From: Spirochaetaceae bacterium
Lineage (GTDB): Bacteria > Spirochaetota > Spirochaetia > CADAEX01
Direction of reading: 5' to 3'
Assembly (NCBI GenBank): GCA_009778835.1
Contig: WRFK01000078.1
Coordinates: 1-7,058 of the forward strand
Length of the DNA: 7,058 nucleotides
The notes under the pieces were generated by a model that was given only the letters and a program-made list of their open reading frames with translations, searched no databases and was not told the origin of the DNA. Below are positions 1 through 6,592 of the stretch, one piece after another (position 1 is the stretch's first letter; every line of letters begins with the position of its first letter). Both the position numbers and the translations under genes were made by a program.

Positions 1-2195
1 AAATCTATTTTTATTTCTCCGCTTTCAATGCCTTCAAATCCATGTTTTAAAGAGTTCATAACAAGATTTGTAACTATTTGCGATAAGGCTCCGGGCATGC
101 TTTCTATATTAATATCATCTTTACCGGTTATTATTACCTTATGTTTTGTTTTCTTTAAAGCAGGCATAAGGCTTGAAAGAACTTCATTTATATATTCTTT
201 GAGATTAAAAGTCCTTTTTTCCTGACTAGCCTGGTCAACAGCAACCTTTTTAAAACTACGGATGTGATCAGATGCTTTTTCAACATTATCAAGAAGAACT
301 TTTACAGATTCAAGCGCAGTTTTTATATAACTTTCAAGCTCCGAACGCTTCATACTGCCCTGAGAATATTTTTCATTTAAAATATCTGTTTGTTGCATAA
401 GATATGATGCAGCAGTGACACTTATCCCAATAGGAGTGTTTATCTCATGCGCAACCCCTGCAACAAGCACTGCAAGAGAAGCCATTTTTTCTGCCTCAAC
501 AAGGCTTTTTTGCGTTTCCTTTAGTTTTATAAGTGATTCTTTCAAAGCATTGTTTGAATCTTCAAGCTCTCCTGTTCTCAAGAAAACCCTTAGTTCAAGT
601 TCTGCATTTAATTTTTCAAGCTCTGTCTGAGCTTTTTTGCGCTCTGTAATATCTCTTATAATTGCCAGAAGATAATGCTCTTCCCCTAAATCAAGGTTTG
701 AAAGGCTTATTTCTGAATAAAAGGAACTGCCATCTTTTCTTGAATTTTTCCATTCAAAAAACTGAGGTATCCCCTTTTTTACTTCTTCCATATAGTCGGC
801 AAAAAGTTGTTCTGCATTTTCTTCAAATTCTTTTTCCGATATATCGCTGGGAGATAAATTTTTTAATTGTTCTTCTGTATATCCAAATGTTTTAAGAGCT
901 TTGTTATTAAAGTTAACAATTTTATTTTCCTTTATTATGAGGATAACATCATTAGCTGTCTGAAAAACAGCCTGATACCTGGTTTCGCTTAGCGCAAGCT
1001 CTTCTGTTCTTTGCTGTATTAAAACTTCCAGTTGTCTTGCATTTTCCTGTACTATTTTTTTCCTGGAAGCAATTAAAACAAAACTGATTATAATAAGAAT
1101 AGACATGAGGGAAAATCCAAGAATCATTAATTGAGTCTGAAAATCAAAAAGAGCTGAATTTACCTGCTTTTCTGTTGCAGTCAGAAGAAGTATAAGTTTT
1201 TGCCTTCCGATATTTAAAGAATGCCATGCAGCAATCCGCTTCTGCGGCCTCCCCTCGCTATCAACAAAGCGAAAATGCCCGGTTCCCACAGGCTCTCCAA
1301 GCACATCGTTCGAAAATGTTCTTACTATTTCAGTATCAATCTTATCTATTGTAAAAATATTTTTTCCTATATTTGCAGAATCTTCATCAAAGAGTATTAG
1401 TCCGTCTCCTGTAAGCAAAGAGCCTGAACCATATTCACCCATACCCATAGGAAATACATATCGATTTATTATTGGTTTTAAATCTATAACAATACACAAT
1501 AATCCCGCTATTCTTCCTTTTTCTTTAACAGGGATTATATTTCCTATAAATTGATAATTATGGGATGCATAAAGATAGACACTCATGGGATCCCTGCTTG
1601 ATGTTCCAAGAGTTTGCCAATATTCCTTTAGCCACATACTGCCTACAGATTTCGCAACATCTTCTGTCTCACCTGTTGATAAGTTGCTATAGTCAATATT
1701 GCCGGAAGAGTATGAGATAAGAAAACCCATTATTTCCTGTTTGCTTGACTGAACAAATTGGAAAATACGGTTTTTCTCATAGTCTTTTCCTGCAGGCAAA
1801 AGTTCGTCATTAAAATGATCCTGCGCTGTTTTAAAAGTATAAAATATTTCGTATATACTCTCTTCTATTCCCTGTTTTGCAAGAAAAACCTGTAAAGACT
1901 GGTGCTGGTTGAATATTTTTTCATTTCTTTTTATTGTCCAGCCCTGTATCAGAAATGCAATATAAAAAAACACATAAATAGCAATTGCAGAGGTTATAAT
2001 AAAATTTATTATTATTTTTTTTGGAAATACAAGCTCGGAATACCTGAACATGTGGTGCTTGTTGTCAGGGTGAGTATAATCAAATCTTGTTGTTTTATGA
2101 TCCAGACCAGGCTTGCCCCGCATTTGTAATAACCTGAACATATTCCAGCCGTGCCTTGTATTTGGCGTATCTGAATCATCTTTTTTATTAAACAT
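1..2195 (-). CDS. Membrane-bound PAS sensor histidine kinase (C-terminus cut off by the window edge)
   Basis: Translating the minus strand from ATG 2195 gives 731 uninterrupted codons running off base 1. In order: a polar N-terminus (1-58), TM helix about 61-83, an extracytoplasmic sensor about 84-355, TM helix about 356-376, a short coiled coil, a PAS domain about 404-520 ending in the typical RDITERKKAQ, a second coiled coil, then the H-box VAGVAHEINTPIG with phospho-acceptor His583, and the N-box NLVMNSLKHG (Asn710, Asn714) of the ATPase domain. The G-boxes lie outside the window. The sensor looks like a double Cache fold (segments GRIAGLLCIVIDL and DGLILFDEDSANIGKN), inferred from pattern only. 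No HAMP domain follows TM2. The family autophosphorylates on His and passes phosphate to a response regulator; none is visible here and the ligand is unknown. An in-frame TAA two codons before ATG 2195 makes this the earliest start, but it has no Shine-Dalgarno sequence, so Met19 or Met25 remain possible. Confidence 0.93.
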   Translation of the reverse strand, partial: MFNKKDDSDTPNTRHGWNMFRLLQMRGKPGLDHKTTRFDYTHPDNKHHMFRYSELVFPKKIIINFIITSAIAIYVFFYIAFLIQGWTIKRNEKIFNQHQSLQVFLAKQGIEESIYEIFYTFKTAQDHFNDELLPAGKDYEKNRIFQFVQSSKQEIMGFLISYSSGNIDYSNLSTGETEDVAKSVGSMWLKEYWQTLGTSSRDPMSVYLYASHNYQFIGNIIPVKEKGRIAGLLCIVIDLKPIINRYVFPMGMGEYGSGSLLTGDGLILFDEDSANIGKNIFTIDKIDTEIVRTFSNDVLGEPVGTGHFRFVDSEGRPQKRIAAWHSLNIGRQKLILLLTATEKQVNSALFDFQTQLMILGFSLMSILIIISFVLIASRKKIVQENARQLEVLIQQRTEELALSETRYQAVFQTANDVILIIKENKIVNFNNKALKTFGYTEEQLKNLSPSDISEKEFEENAEQLFADYMEEVKKGIPQFFEWKNSRKDGSSFYSEISLSNLDLGEEHYLLAIIRDITERKKAQTELEKLNAELELRVFLRTGELEDSNNALKESLIKLKETQKSLVEAEKMASLAVLVAGVAHEINTPIGISVTAASYLMQQTDILNEKYSQGSMKRSELESYIKTALESVKVLLDNVEKASDHIRSFKKVAVDQASQEKRTFNLKEYINEVLSSLMPALKKTKHKVIITGKDDINIESMPGALSQIVTNLVMNSLKHGFEGIESGEIKID

Positions 2196-2197
2196 AT

Positions 2198-2210
2198 TTT
2201 ATAGAGTATA
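2198..2210 (-). promoter_or_regulatory. Possible extended -10 promoter of the histidine kinase gene
   Basis: The minus strand reads TGCTATACT (TGn plus a -10 box TATACT at 2210-2205) in the 79-bp gap after the FGGY kinase gene. Transcription would begin near 2198, only a few bases before ATG 2195, so the mRNA would be almost leaderless unless a downstream start is used. No -35 box is recognisable. Read-through from the upstream prs-kinase operon is an equally good explanation for expression. Confidence 0.3.
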
Positions 2211-2267
2211 GCACATTAAGCTATTTTTTATACATATTTATTTTAATTGGATGATTGATATTTTATG

Positions 2268-2289
2268 GCAATTCTTAAAAAGAATTTGC
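2268..2289 (-). other. Small hairpin spanning the stop codon of the FGGY kinase gene
   Basis: On the plus strand GCAATTCTT (2268-2276) pairs with AAGAATT-T-GC (2280-2289, one bulged base at 2287) around the loop AAA. The TAA stop of the kinase gene lies at the stem-loop junction. No U-tract follows on the minus strand, so this is not a standard intrinsic terminator. It could stabilise a 3' end or be chance. Confidence 0.3.
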
Positions 2290-3654
2290 AAAAGATTCAA
2301 ACTTGTTTGAAATTTCTGAATACTCTTCAAAAAATTTGGAAAAAACAGAAAAAGCTTTTTCATTCGGTTTATATACATCTTTTATACGCACCATTTCCTG
2401 CGATGCCTGTGTTAGAGAGCTATACAAACCAAGCCCTTTAAATGCAGCGCATGCGCATCCTATAAGCTCACTCTCTTTTACTTCAGGAGCAAGCAGTTTT
2501 TTTCCTGTCATATCTGCTTTTATCTGGTTCCATAAAGAATTTTTCGCCTGCCCACCCGAAAGCCTTATATCCTGGACATCAAGAGAGTATGATTCCATAG
2601 TCCTTATAACTTCGCGCACAGAAAAGCCAATTGATTTTAAAACAGCAGCTCCTGTCTCGGGTATGCCATGTTTTATTTCAAGCCCCACAAAAGCGCCGCC
2701 TGAAAATCGCCATACAGAATCTCTTTTTAAATTTGGAAAAAAATAGAGATGATCATTATTATGTATAACTTTTGATATTTTTTTAATAAGCGCTGCATAA
2801 GACCTCTCTTCCTGCCCGGATATTTTTCTAAACCAGTCAAATGTTTTTCCGGATGAATCGAGTATTCCTGATATATTATATAACCCTTCCGCAATATGCG
2901 GTAATACCCTGAGATTATTAAATTCCATATTCTTTTTACTGCAATAGTTGATACCTTCCGAAGTTCCTGCCCTGTCGCAAACAGCGCCCTCAAATAGCGT
3001 GCCTGTTCCCAAAAGAGCCATAAGATAATCATTGGCTCCGGCAAATAGAGGAATTCCTTTTTTTAAATAAAATTTTCTACTGCCCTTTTCAGAGACATAA
3101 CCCACAAGGTCTCCGGTAGTAACAAATTGCGGAAAAACAGTGCATTCAATCCCAAGTTTTTTTATGGAATCTTCTGTCCATATATAAGGGGTAAATTCTT
3201 TATTTGGAAGAGGTTCTTTTAACTCTCCTGTAAGCAGATATGGGAAAAAACCTGATAACGGCATAAAGCACGAAATATTGGAATAAATATCTTTTCTGTT
3301 TTCTTTAAACCATGCTATTTTAGGAAGGAAAAAAGATTTTTTATCTTCTATATCTATTTTTTTATTATCCAGCCACAGAAGAGATTCCTCAATATAGTTG
3401 CCGTTTTTATCTATAGGTATAACAGAAGGAGCGCTTCCGCTAAAAACAACAGCTTCTGCTTTTTCCAGTAACGGAAGATCTTTTAATATTTTTTCAAGAG
3501 AATTAATCCAGTAGTCTGTTTTCCAGTTATGAATATCTCCGCCAATATCTTTATAGAATATTTTCCGGCATGATAATGGAATTCCTTTTTTATCTATTAT
3601 ACCTGCTTTTATTGAGGAAGTTCCAATATCAACAGCCAGAACTTTATCATTCAT
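2275..3654 (-). CDS. FGGY-family carbohydrate kinase (xylulokinase-like; substrate not certain)
   Basis: 459 residues, close to the usual FGGY size of about 480-510. The first actin-like domain opens with AVDIGTSSIKAG (residues 7-18), the ATP-phosphate loop of the family. AGANDY has Asp209 where the catalytic base sits, followed by RAGTSEG (229-234). The second domain has SGGQAKNSLWNQIKADMTGK (366-385), the adenine-binding FGGY signature. The enzyme transfers the gamma-phosphate of ATP to a sugar or sugar alcohol in the cytoplasm. Where xylulokinases carry MHG this protein reads FSGSAPSVIPID (71-82), so xylulose is only a guess. The ATG overlaps the end of the PRPP synthetase gene by 8 nt and has no convincing RBS, pointing to translational coupling. 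The pairing resembles the Borrelia prs-xylB pair as I recall it and suggests a pentulose substrate feeding ribose-5-phosphate; that is inference. Ribulose, a polyol or another sugar is possible. Confidence 0.92.
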   Translation of the reverse strand: MNDKVLAVDIGTSSIKAGIIDKKGIPLSCRKIFYKDIGGDIHNWKTDYWINSLEKILKDLPLLEKAEAVVFSGSAPSVIPIDKNGNYIEESLLWLDNKKIDIEDKKSFFLPKIAWFKENRKDIYSNISCFMPLSGFFPYLLTGELKEPLPNKEFTPYIWTEDSIKKLGIECTVFPQFVTTGDLVGYVSEKGSRKFYLKKGIPLFAGANDYLMALLGTGTLFEGAVCDRAGTSEGINYCSKKNMEFNNLRVLPHIAEGLYNISGILDSSGKTFDWFRKISGQEERSYAALIKKISKVIHNNDHLYFFPNLKRDSVWRFSGGAFVGLEIKHGIPETGAAVLKSIGFSVREVIRTMESYSLDVQDIRLSGGQAKNSLWNQIKADMTGKKLLAPEVKESELIGCACAAFKGLGLYSSLTQASQEMVRIKDVYKPNEKAFSVFSKFFEEYSEISNKFESFANSF

Positions 3655-4909
3655 AAAATGGTTCTGATTGGGGGTTGCCTAACAGCTGTTGTATTATTTC
3701 ACTATTATCAATCAATGGAGTTAATGTTCTCTGTTGATGCAATCTTGAAATAACACGGGCAAAGAGGTTGGATATAGGGGCGTTTACATACCATTCTTTG
3801 CCGTAAAGAGTATCGTCATGGTACACTGCATTTGTTCCAATTATTTTATCAAAAAAACCTTTTTTGTAAGCATCATCAAAATCGGTAATAGCGTTACCGG
3901 TAAAAAACGGCAGGCTTATTGCGCAAATAACTTTATCGGCTCCAAGATCGCGGAGGTACTGCATGGCTTTTATCATTGTTCCGCCGGTTCCTATCATATC
4001 ATCTGCCATAAAAACAACTTTTCCTTTTACATCGCCAAGCAGCCTCATTGAAGTAATATTGCTCCCTTTTGAATCAGTAGAAACTTTGGAATAATCTCTC
4101 TCTTTATAAAGCATTGCAAGAGGCTTATTAAGGCTGTCTGCAAAAAACTTGTTTCTGGCAACAGCTCCTGAGTCCGGGGCAACAATAACAAGATCCGATT
4201 TCTCCATATCAACAAAATTAATAAGAGTTTTTATTATCTGGTATGATGCGTGGAGATCTTCCATTCTGCATTTGTTAAGACAGTTTTCAATCTCTTTGGA
4301 ATGTATATCAAGAGTAATTATACGGCTAACTCCCATATTTTCAATTATTCTTCCAAAAAGAGCTGCTGTAAGGGCTTCTCTTCCTTTGCGTTTATGCTGC
4401 CTTGCATAAGGATAAGCAGGAACAATGATGGATACAGAACGAGCGCCTGATTGTATTACAGCATCTATAGTAGCAAATAGTATAAAAACATGGTCATTTA
4501 CAGAAAGGATATATTTTTTGCCATCCCCATTGATATCTATTGGATAATGATTTTCAACATCCTGGATAATATAAACTTCCATTCCCCTCACAGAAGTTTT
4601 TATCTCTGTCTTATATTCGCCATTGGCAAATCTTGTATATTTTACAGGAACTTTAAAATCAGGGGCTCTATATTTTTCAATATCAGAACATTCTTCGATA
4701 CTGGTGCTTTGAGTTTGAATATCTATCAATAAGTTGATCTCTTTTTCAACTTCTTTTTTTTCAATTTTATATACTTCGGATAAAAAATTAACCTGTTTTT
4801 CATGTTTCCGTTCATAATATTTTTTAAGGTTGCTTACAATATCTTCTGCAAAAAATTCTGCGCCGGGACAAGCAACAACGCCTAAATCAATCGGTCTTGA
4901 AAAATACAT
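3647..4909 (-). CDS. prs: Ribose-phosphate pyrophosphokinase (PRPP synthetase), long spirochaete-type
   Basis: Makes 5-phosphoribosyl-1-pyrophosphate from ribose-5-phosphate and ATP, the precursor of nucleotides, histidine, tryptophan and NAD; cytoplasmic. Landmarks: RFANGEYKTEIKTSVRG (93-109) matches the RFSDGE...VRG block; NDHVFILFATIDA (138-150) matches the ND-LMEL helix; PAYPYARQHKRKGREALTA (164-182) is the ATP-binding loop; ITLDIHS (198-204) has the conserved His203; KER (269-271) keeps Lys and Arg of the catalytic KRR loop; and VVFMADDMIGTGGT (298-311) is the PRPP-binding motif. At 420 residues it exceeds the usual 310-320. The extra length lies mainly in a charged, partly helical insertion at about 29-90 and a short one at about 119-136 (around NHYPIDINGDGKK). 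A GAGG ribosome site lies 6 nt before the ATG. The stop codon lies inside the start of the sugar kinase gene. The protein family is firm, and activity is likely because the key residues are kept. Confidence 0.93.
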   Translation of the reverse strand: MYFSRPIDLGVVACPGAEFFAEDIVSNLKKYYERKHEKQVNFLSEVYKIEKKEVEKEINLLIDIQTQSTSIEECSDIEKYRAPDFKVPVKYTRFANGEYKTEIKTSVRGMEVYIIQDVENHYPIDINGDGKKYILSVNDHVFILFATIDAVIQSGARSVSIIVPAYPYARQHKRKGREALTAALFGRIIENMGVSRIITLDIHSKEIENCLNKCRMEDLHASYQIIKTLINFVDMEKSDLVIVAPDSGAVARNKFFADSLNKPLAMLYKERDYSKVSTDSKGSNITSMRLLGDVKGKVVFMADDMIGTGGTMIKAMQYLRDLGADKVICAISLPFFTGNAITDFDDAYKKGFFDKIIGTNAVYHDDTLYGKEWYVNAPISNLFARVISRLHQQRTLTPLIDNSEIIQQLLGNPQSEPFYE

Positions 4910-4915
4910 TTTTTA

Positions 4916-4919
4916 CCTC
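4916..4919 (-). promoter_or_regulatory. Ribosome binding site of prs
   Basis: The minus strand reads TTTGAGGTAAAAA directly before ATG 4909. GAGG with a 6-nt spacer is one of the two clearest Shine-Dalgarno sequences in the window and fixes the prs start. Confidence 0.7.
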
Positions 4920-4938
4920 AAAGTATCATTAGTCTGGG

Positions 4939-4967
4939 ATTATAAAATTTATCATATTTTTTTACAG
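4939..4967 (-). promoter_or_regulatory. Candidate promoter of the prs-sugar kinase operon
   Basis: A perfect -10 hexamer TATAAT (4944-4939) lies 29 bp before the prs ATG. The best -35 at 17-bp spacing is the poor CTGTAA (4967-4962). Predicted transcription starts near 4932 and gives a leader of about 23 nt containing the RBS. One arm of an 11-bp inverted repeat overlaps the -10 and spacer. Confidence 0.5.
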
Positions 4968-5000
4968 ATTACAATAGGCTTTATATTTTGATAAATTTTA
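4943..5000. repeat. 11-bp perfect inverted repeat between the aminomutase gene and prs
   Basis: TAAAATTTATC (4943-4953) and GATAAATTTTA (4990-5000) are exact reverse complements separated by 36 bp. The left arm covers the upstream edge of the prs -10 box. All but one base pair of the stem is A:T and no U-tract follows on the minus strand, so it is a poor terminator. It could be a paired operator (arm centres 47 bp apart). AT-rich DNA produces such repeats by chance, so the pattern is certain but its function is not. Confidence 0.5.
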
Positions 5001-5024
5001 ACTTACTAAATATAGAAACTCTTC

Positions 5025-6083
5025 TTAATTTTCATCAGGATACTTAAAAATTTTCCCATCACTATTTTTTAAATGAAAAAATCCATTCTCTCTTTTAATA
5101 ATAGAATTTCTATCCAGTATAATTTTGCCGCCTGCTTCCGGCAGGTCAACAGCAAGGAGAGGGAGAGAAAGAGCAGACATCTCTGTTTTTAATTTTTCCA
5201 TAATTTCTAGACCCTGCATAAGATTTGTCCTAAAGTGCGAAGTGCCTGCCGCAAGATCTCCCTGAAAAAAATAATGGGGCTTTACAGATATTGAGACAAG
5301 TTTATAAAAAAGCTCCTTTAGCTGTTTCTCTGAATTATTTATTCCACGCAAAAGAACTGTCTGGTTAAAAACAGGAATGCCTGATTTTGTTATTAAATTA
5401 ACAGACTCACTGTTAATTTCCGTTATTTCATCTGAATGGTTAAACTGTGTAAATATGTAAAGAGGTCTGTATTTTGACAGAATATTTACCAGATTGTTGT
5501 TGATTCTTGATGGAAGGACAACAGGAACTCTTGTCCCTATTCTTACTACTATATCTTTTGATACATCTCTTATTGATTTGCAAAGATATTCGATAAAATC
5601 ATTATCAAGAACAAGCGGATCTCCTCCGGATACTAAAACTTCTCTTATACATTTATTGGCTTTTAAATAATCAGTTAGAATTTTTATATCTGTTTTATCT
5701 GCATCTTTGATTATAGTTTTATCAAGATAACGCCTGAAACAATGCCTGCAGTAAAGAGCGCAACTGTTTGTAGCAATAAAAAGGAGCCTGTCATGGTATC
5801 TATGGATTATTCTGTCTGATTTTGAAAATATTTTTTCGCAAAGAGGATCTGTTTTTTCATATTCCAATATTTTAAGTTCTTCCCTGGACGGGACAAACTG
5901 TTTGCGCAAATGGCTTTTTTCCCCGCTCTCTGCAAGTTTTAAATAAAATTTTGTTGCAGCAATCCTTTCTAAATTAAAATTAGTTTCTATATAAGATATT
6001 TCATCTTTAGAAAGAAAAGAGAGCTGTTTTATTTCTTGATATGTCAGGATATTATCTTTAAAATCATTTTTTAAAAAAGACAT
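5025..6083 (-). CDS. kamA: Lysine 2,3-aminomutase / EpmB-family radical SAM enzyme
   Basis: 352 residues from ATG 6083. Family members use a 4Fe-4S cluster, S-adenosylmethionine and PLP to move an amino group of lysine from C2 to C3, giving beta-lysine, either free (KamA) or on elongation factor P (EpmB). Seen here: RYHDRLLFIATNSCALYCRHCFRR with the cluster cysteines C108, C112 and C115 in CxxxCxxC; SGGDPL (152-157), the SAM-binding GGDPL; QGDLAAGTSHFRT (274-286) with Asp276; and VDLPEAGGK (312-320) with Asp313 and Lys320, spaced as the substrate Asp and PLP Lys of the clostridial enzyme. The length is nearer EpmB (about 340) than KamA (about 416), yet the Asp before the PLP lysine is KamA-like. 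No efp or epmA gene is adjacent, so the substrate is open. The frame also opens at TTG 6110, but that codon lies inside a likely -10 region and lacks an RBS, so ATG is preferred. Confidence 0.9.
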   Translation of the reverse strand: MSFLKNDFKDNILTYQEIKQLSFLSKDEISYIETNFNLERIAATKFYLKLAESGEKSHLRKQFVPSREELKILEYEKTDPLCEKIFSKSDRIIHRYHDRLLFIATNSCALYCRHCFRRYLDKTIIKDADKTDIKILTDYLKANKCIREVLVSGGDPLVLDNDFIEYLCKSIRDVSKDIVVRIGTRVPVVLPSRINNNLVNILSKYRPLYIFTQFNHSDEITEINSESVNLITKSGIPVFNQTVLLRGINNSEKQLKELFYKLVSISVKPHYFFQGDLAAGTSHFRTNLMQGLEIMEKLKTEMSALSLPLLAVDLPEAGGKIILDRNSIIKRENGFFHLKNSDGKIFKYPDEN

Positions 6084-6100
6084 AAAAACCAATAATTTAA

Positions 6101-6109
6101 AATATAACA
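6101..6109 (-). promoter_or_regulatory. Possible extended -10 promoter of the aminomutase gene
   Basis: The minus strand reads TGTTATATT, a TGn extended -10 with hexamer TATATT at 6106-6101. The start point would be near 6094, leaving about 11 nt before ATG 6083 and no room for a Shine-Dalgarno site. No -35 box is recognisable. If real, it rules out the TTG start at 6110. Confidence 0.3.
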
Positions 6110-6207
6110 AGATTGTACAGGAAACAGGTTTATAAAAAAAGTGTTTGCTGCTGTTTTTTATTTAGGTAAGTATAGAAGCCGCCAGAAACCAGTGCCAAAG
6201 TTAAATA

Positions 6208-6250
6208 AAAAGACAAAACAATCGCAGATTTCGGCAGCCAACTGTGCGAC
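6208..6250 (-). terminator. Probable intrinsic terminator after the small membrane protein gene
   Basis: Immediately after the TGA at 6253-6251 the minus strand can fold TCGC-ac-AG-TTGG around a CTG loop with CCGA-aat-CT-GCGA (outer arms 6249-6245 and 6226-6222). The T-rich run TTGTTTTGTCTTTTT follows. Position and U-tract are right for a Rho-independent terminator, but the stem is interrupted by a bulge and an internal mismatch. The rest of 6084-6250 holds only the putative aminomutase promoter. Confidence 0.45.
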
Positions 6251-6463
6251 TCAGGCAAGGAATTTAATATCTTTATGGATCAACATAGTAACGATATCAA
6301 TGAGCCAACCTATTCCTAAAAGCCCTACAGTGAAAATCCAGATAAGCCCAATAATTACTTTGCCCCGCAGTATGCGGTTTATGCCCTGAAAAAGAGGATC
6401 AAAAAAAATTGTGAGGATAAACTTAACCAGCCAACCAAGTTTATAAATTTCGGTTCTAGCCAT
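6251..6463 (-). CDS. Small conserved-looking membrane protein (70 residues, TM2-like)
   Basis: Begins MARTEIYKLGWLVKFILTIF. Two hydrophobic segments are visible: about residues 11-24, and a stronger one about 36-62 containing GKVIIGLIWIFTVGLLGIGW and then LIDIVTMLI. The second part resembles the last helix of TM2-domain proteins (Gly-rich turn followed by W-LIDI), though the usual first TM2 motif is missing. A small inner-membrane protein of unknown function is the safest description. The start is well supported by AGGAGT 5 nt upstream of the ATG. A TATAAT promoter precedes it and a hairpin with a T-run follows the stop, so it looks like a one-gene transcription unit between the aminomutase gene and the intergenic region. 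I do not recognise a named family with confidence. Confidence 0.72.
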   Translation of the reverse strand: MARTEIYKLGWLVKFILTIFFDPLFQGINRILRGKVIIGLIWIFTVGLLGIGWLIDIVTMLIHKDIKFLA

Positions 6464-6468
6464 AAAAA

Positions 6469-6474
6469 ACTCCT
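6469..6474 (-). promoter_or_regulatory. Ribosome binding site of the 70-residue membrane protein
   Basis: AGGAGT on the minus strand with a 5-nt spacer (TTTTT) before ATG 6463. It is the strongest Shine-Dalgarno match in the window and is good evidence that this small frame is translated. Confidence 0.7.
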
Positions 6475-6490
6475 ATATAAATAATAATAT

Positions 6491-6520
6491 ATTATAATTT
6501 GAATAAAGCAGAACTGCCAG
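6491..6520 (-). promoter_or_regulatory. Promoter of the 70-residue membrane protein gene
   Basis: Minus strand: -35 CTGGCA (6520-6515, 4 of 6 consensus bases), 18-bp spacer, perfect -10 TATAAT (6496-6491). Transcription from about 6484 would give a leader of roughly 20 nt carrying the AGGAGT ribosome site. Confidence 0.55.
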
Positions 6521-6592
6521 AGGAAAAAAGTAAAAAACAAAACTTTATTTTATTTCGCAATATATAATTTTAAAGATTGAACATAAAACAAG

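Noticed and set aside
2208..2224. ATAGC/GCTAT hairpin followed by a T-run on the plus strand
   Set aside because: Only a 5-bp stem, and no plus-strand gene ends there; the minus-strand reading has no U-tract.
2303..2746. 147-codon open frame on the plus strand
   Set aside because: Lies wholly antisense to the FGGY kinase gene, whose motifs are intact; no RBS or recognisable domain.
2727..3044. 105-codon frame on the minus strand in a second frame of the sugar kinase gene
   Set aside because: Overlaps well-conserved kinase sequence including the catalytic Asp209 region; the composition looks like a frame shadow.
6084..6110. Nine extra N-terminal codons on the aminomutase, starting at TTG 6110
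   Set aside because: No RBS, a rare start codon, and the bases overlap a likely -10 box; ATG 6083 is simpler.
6141..6389. 82-codon plus-strand frame
   Set aside because: Antisense to the 70-residue membrane protein gene, which has a promoter, RBS and terminator; no such signals on this strand.
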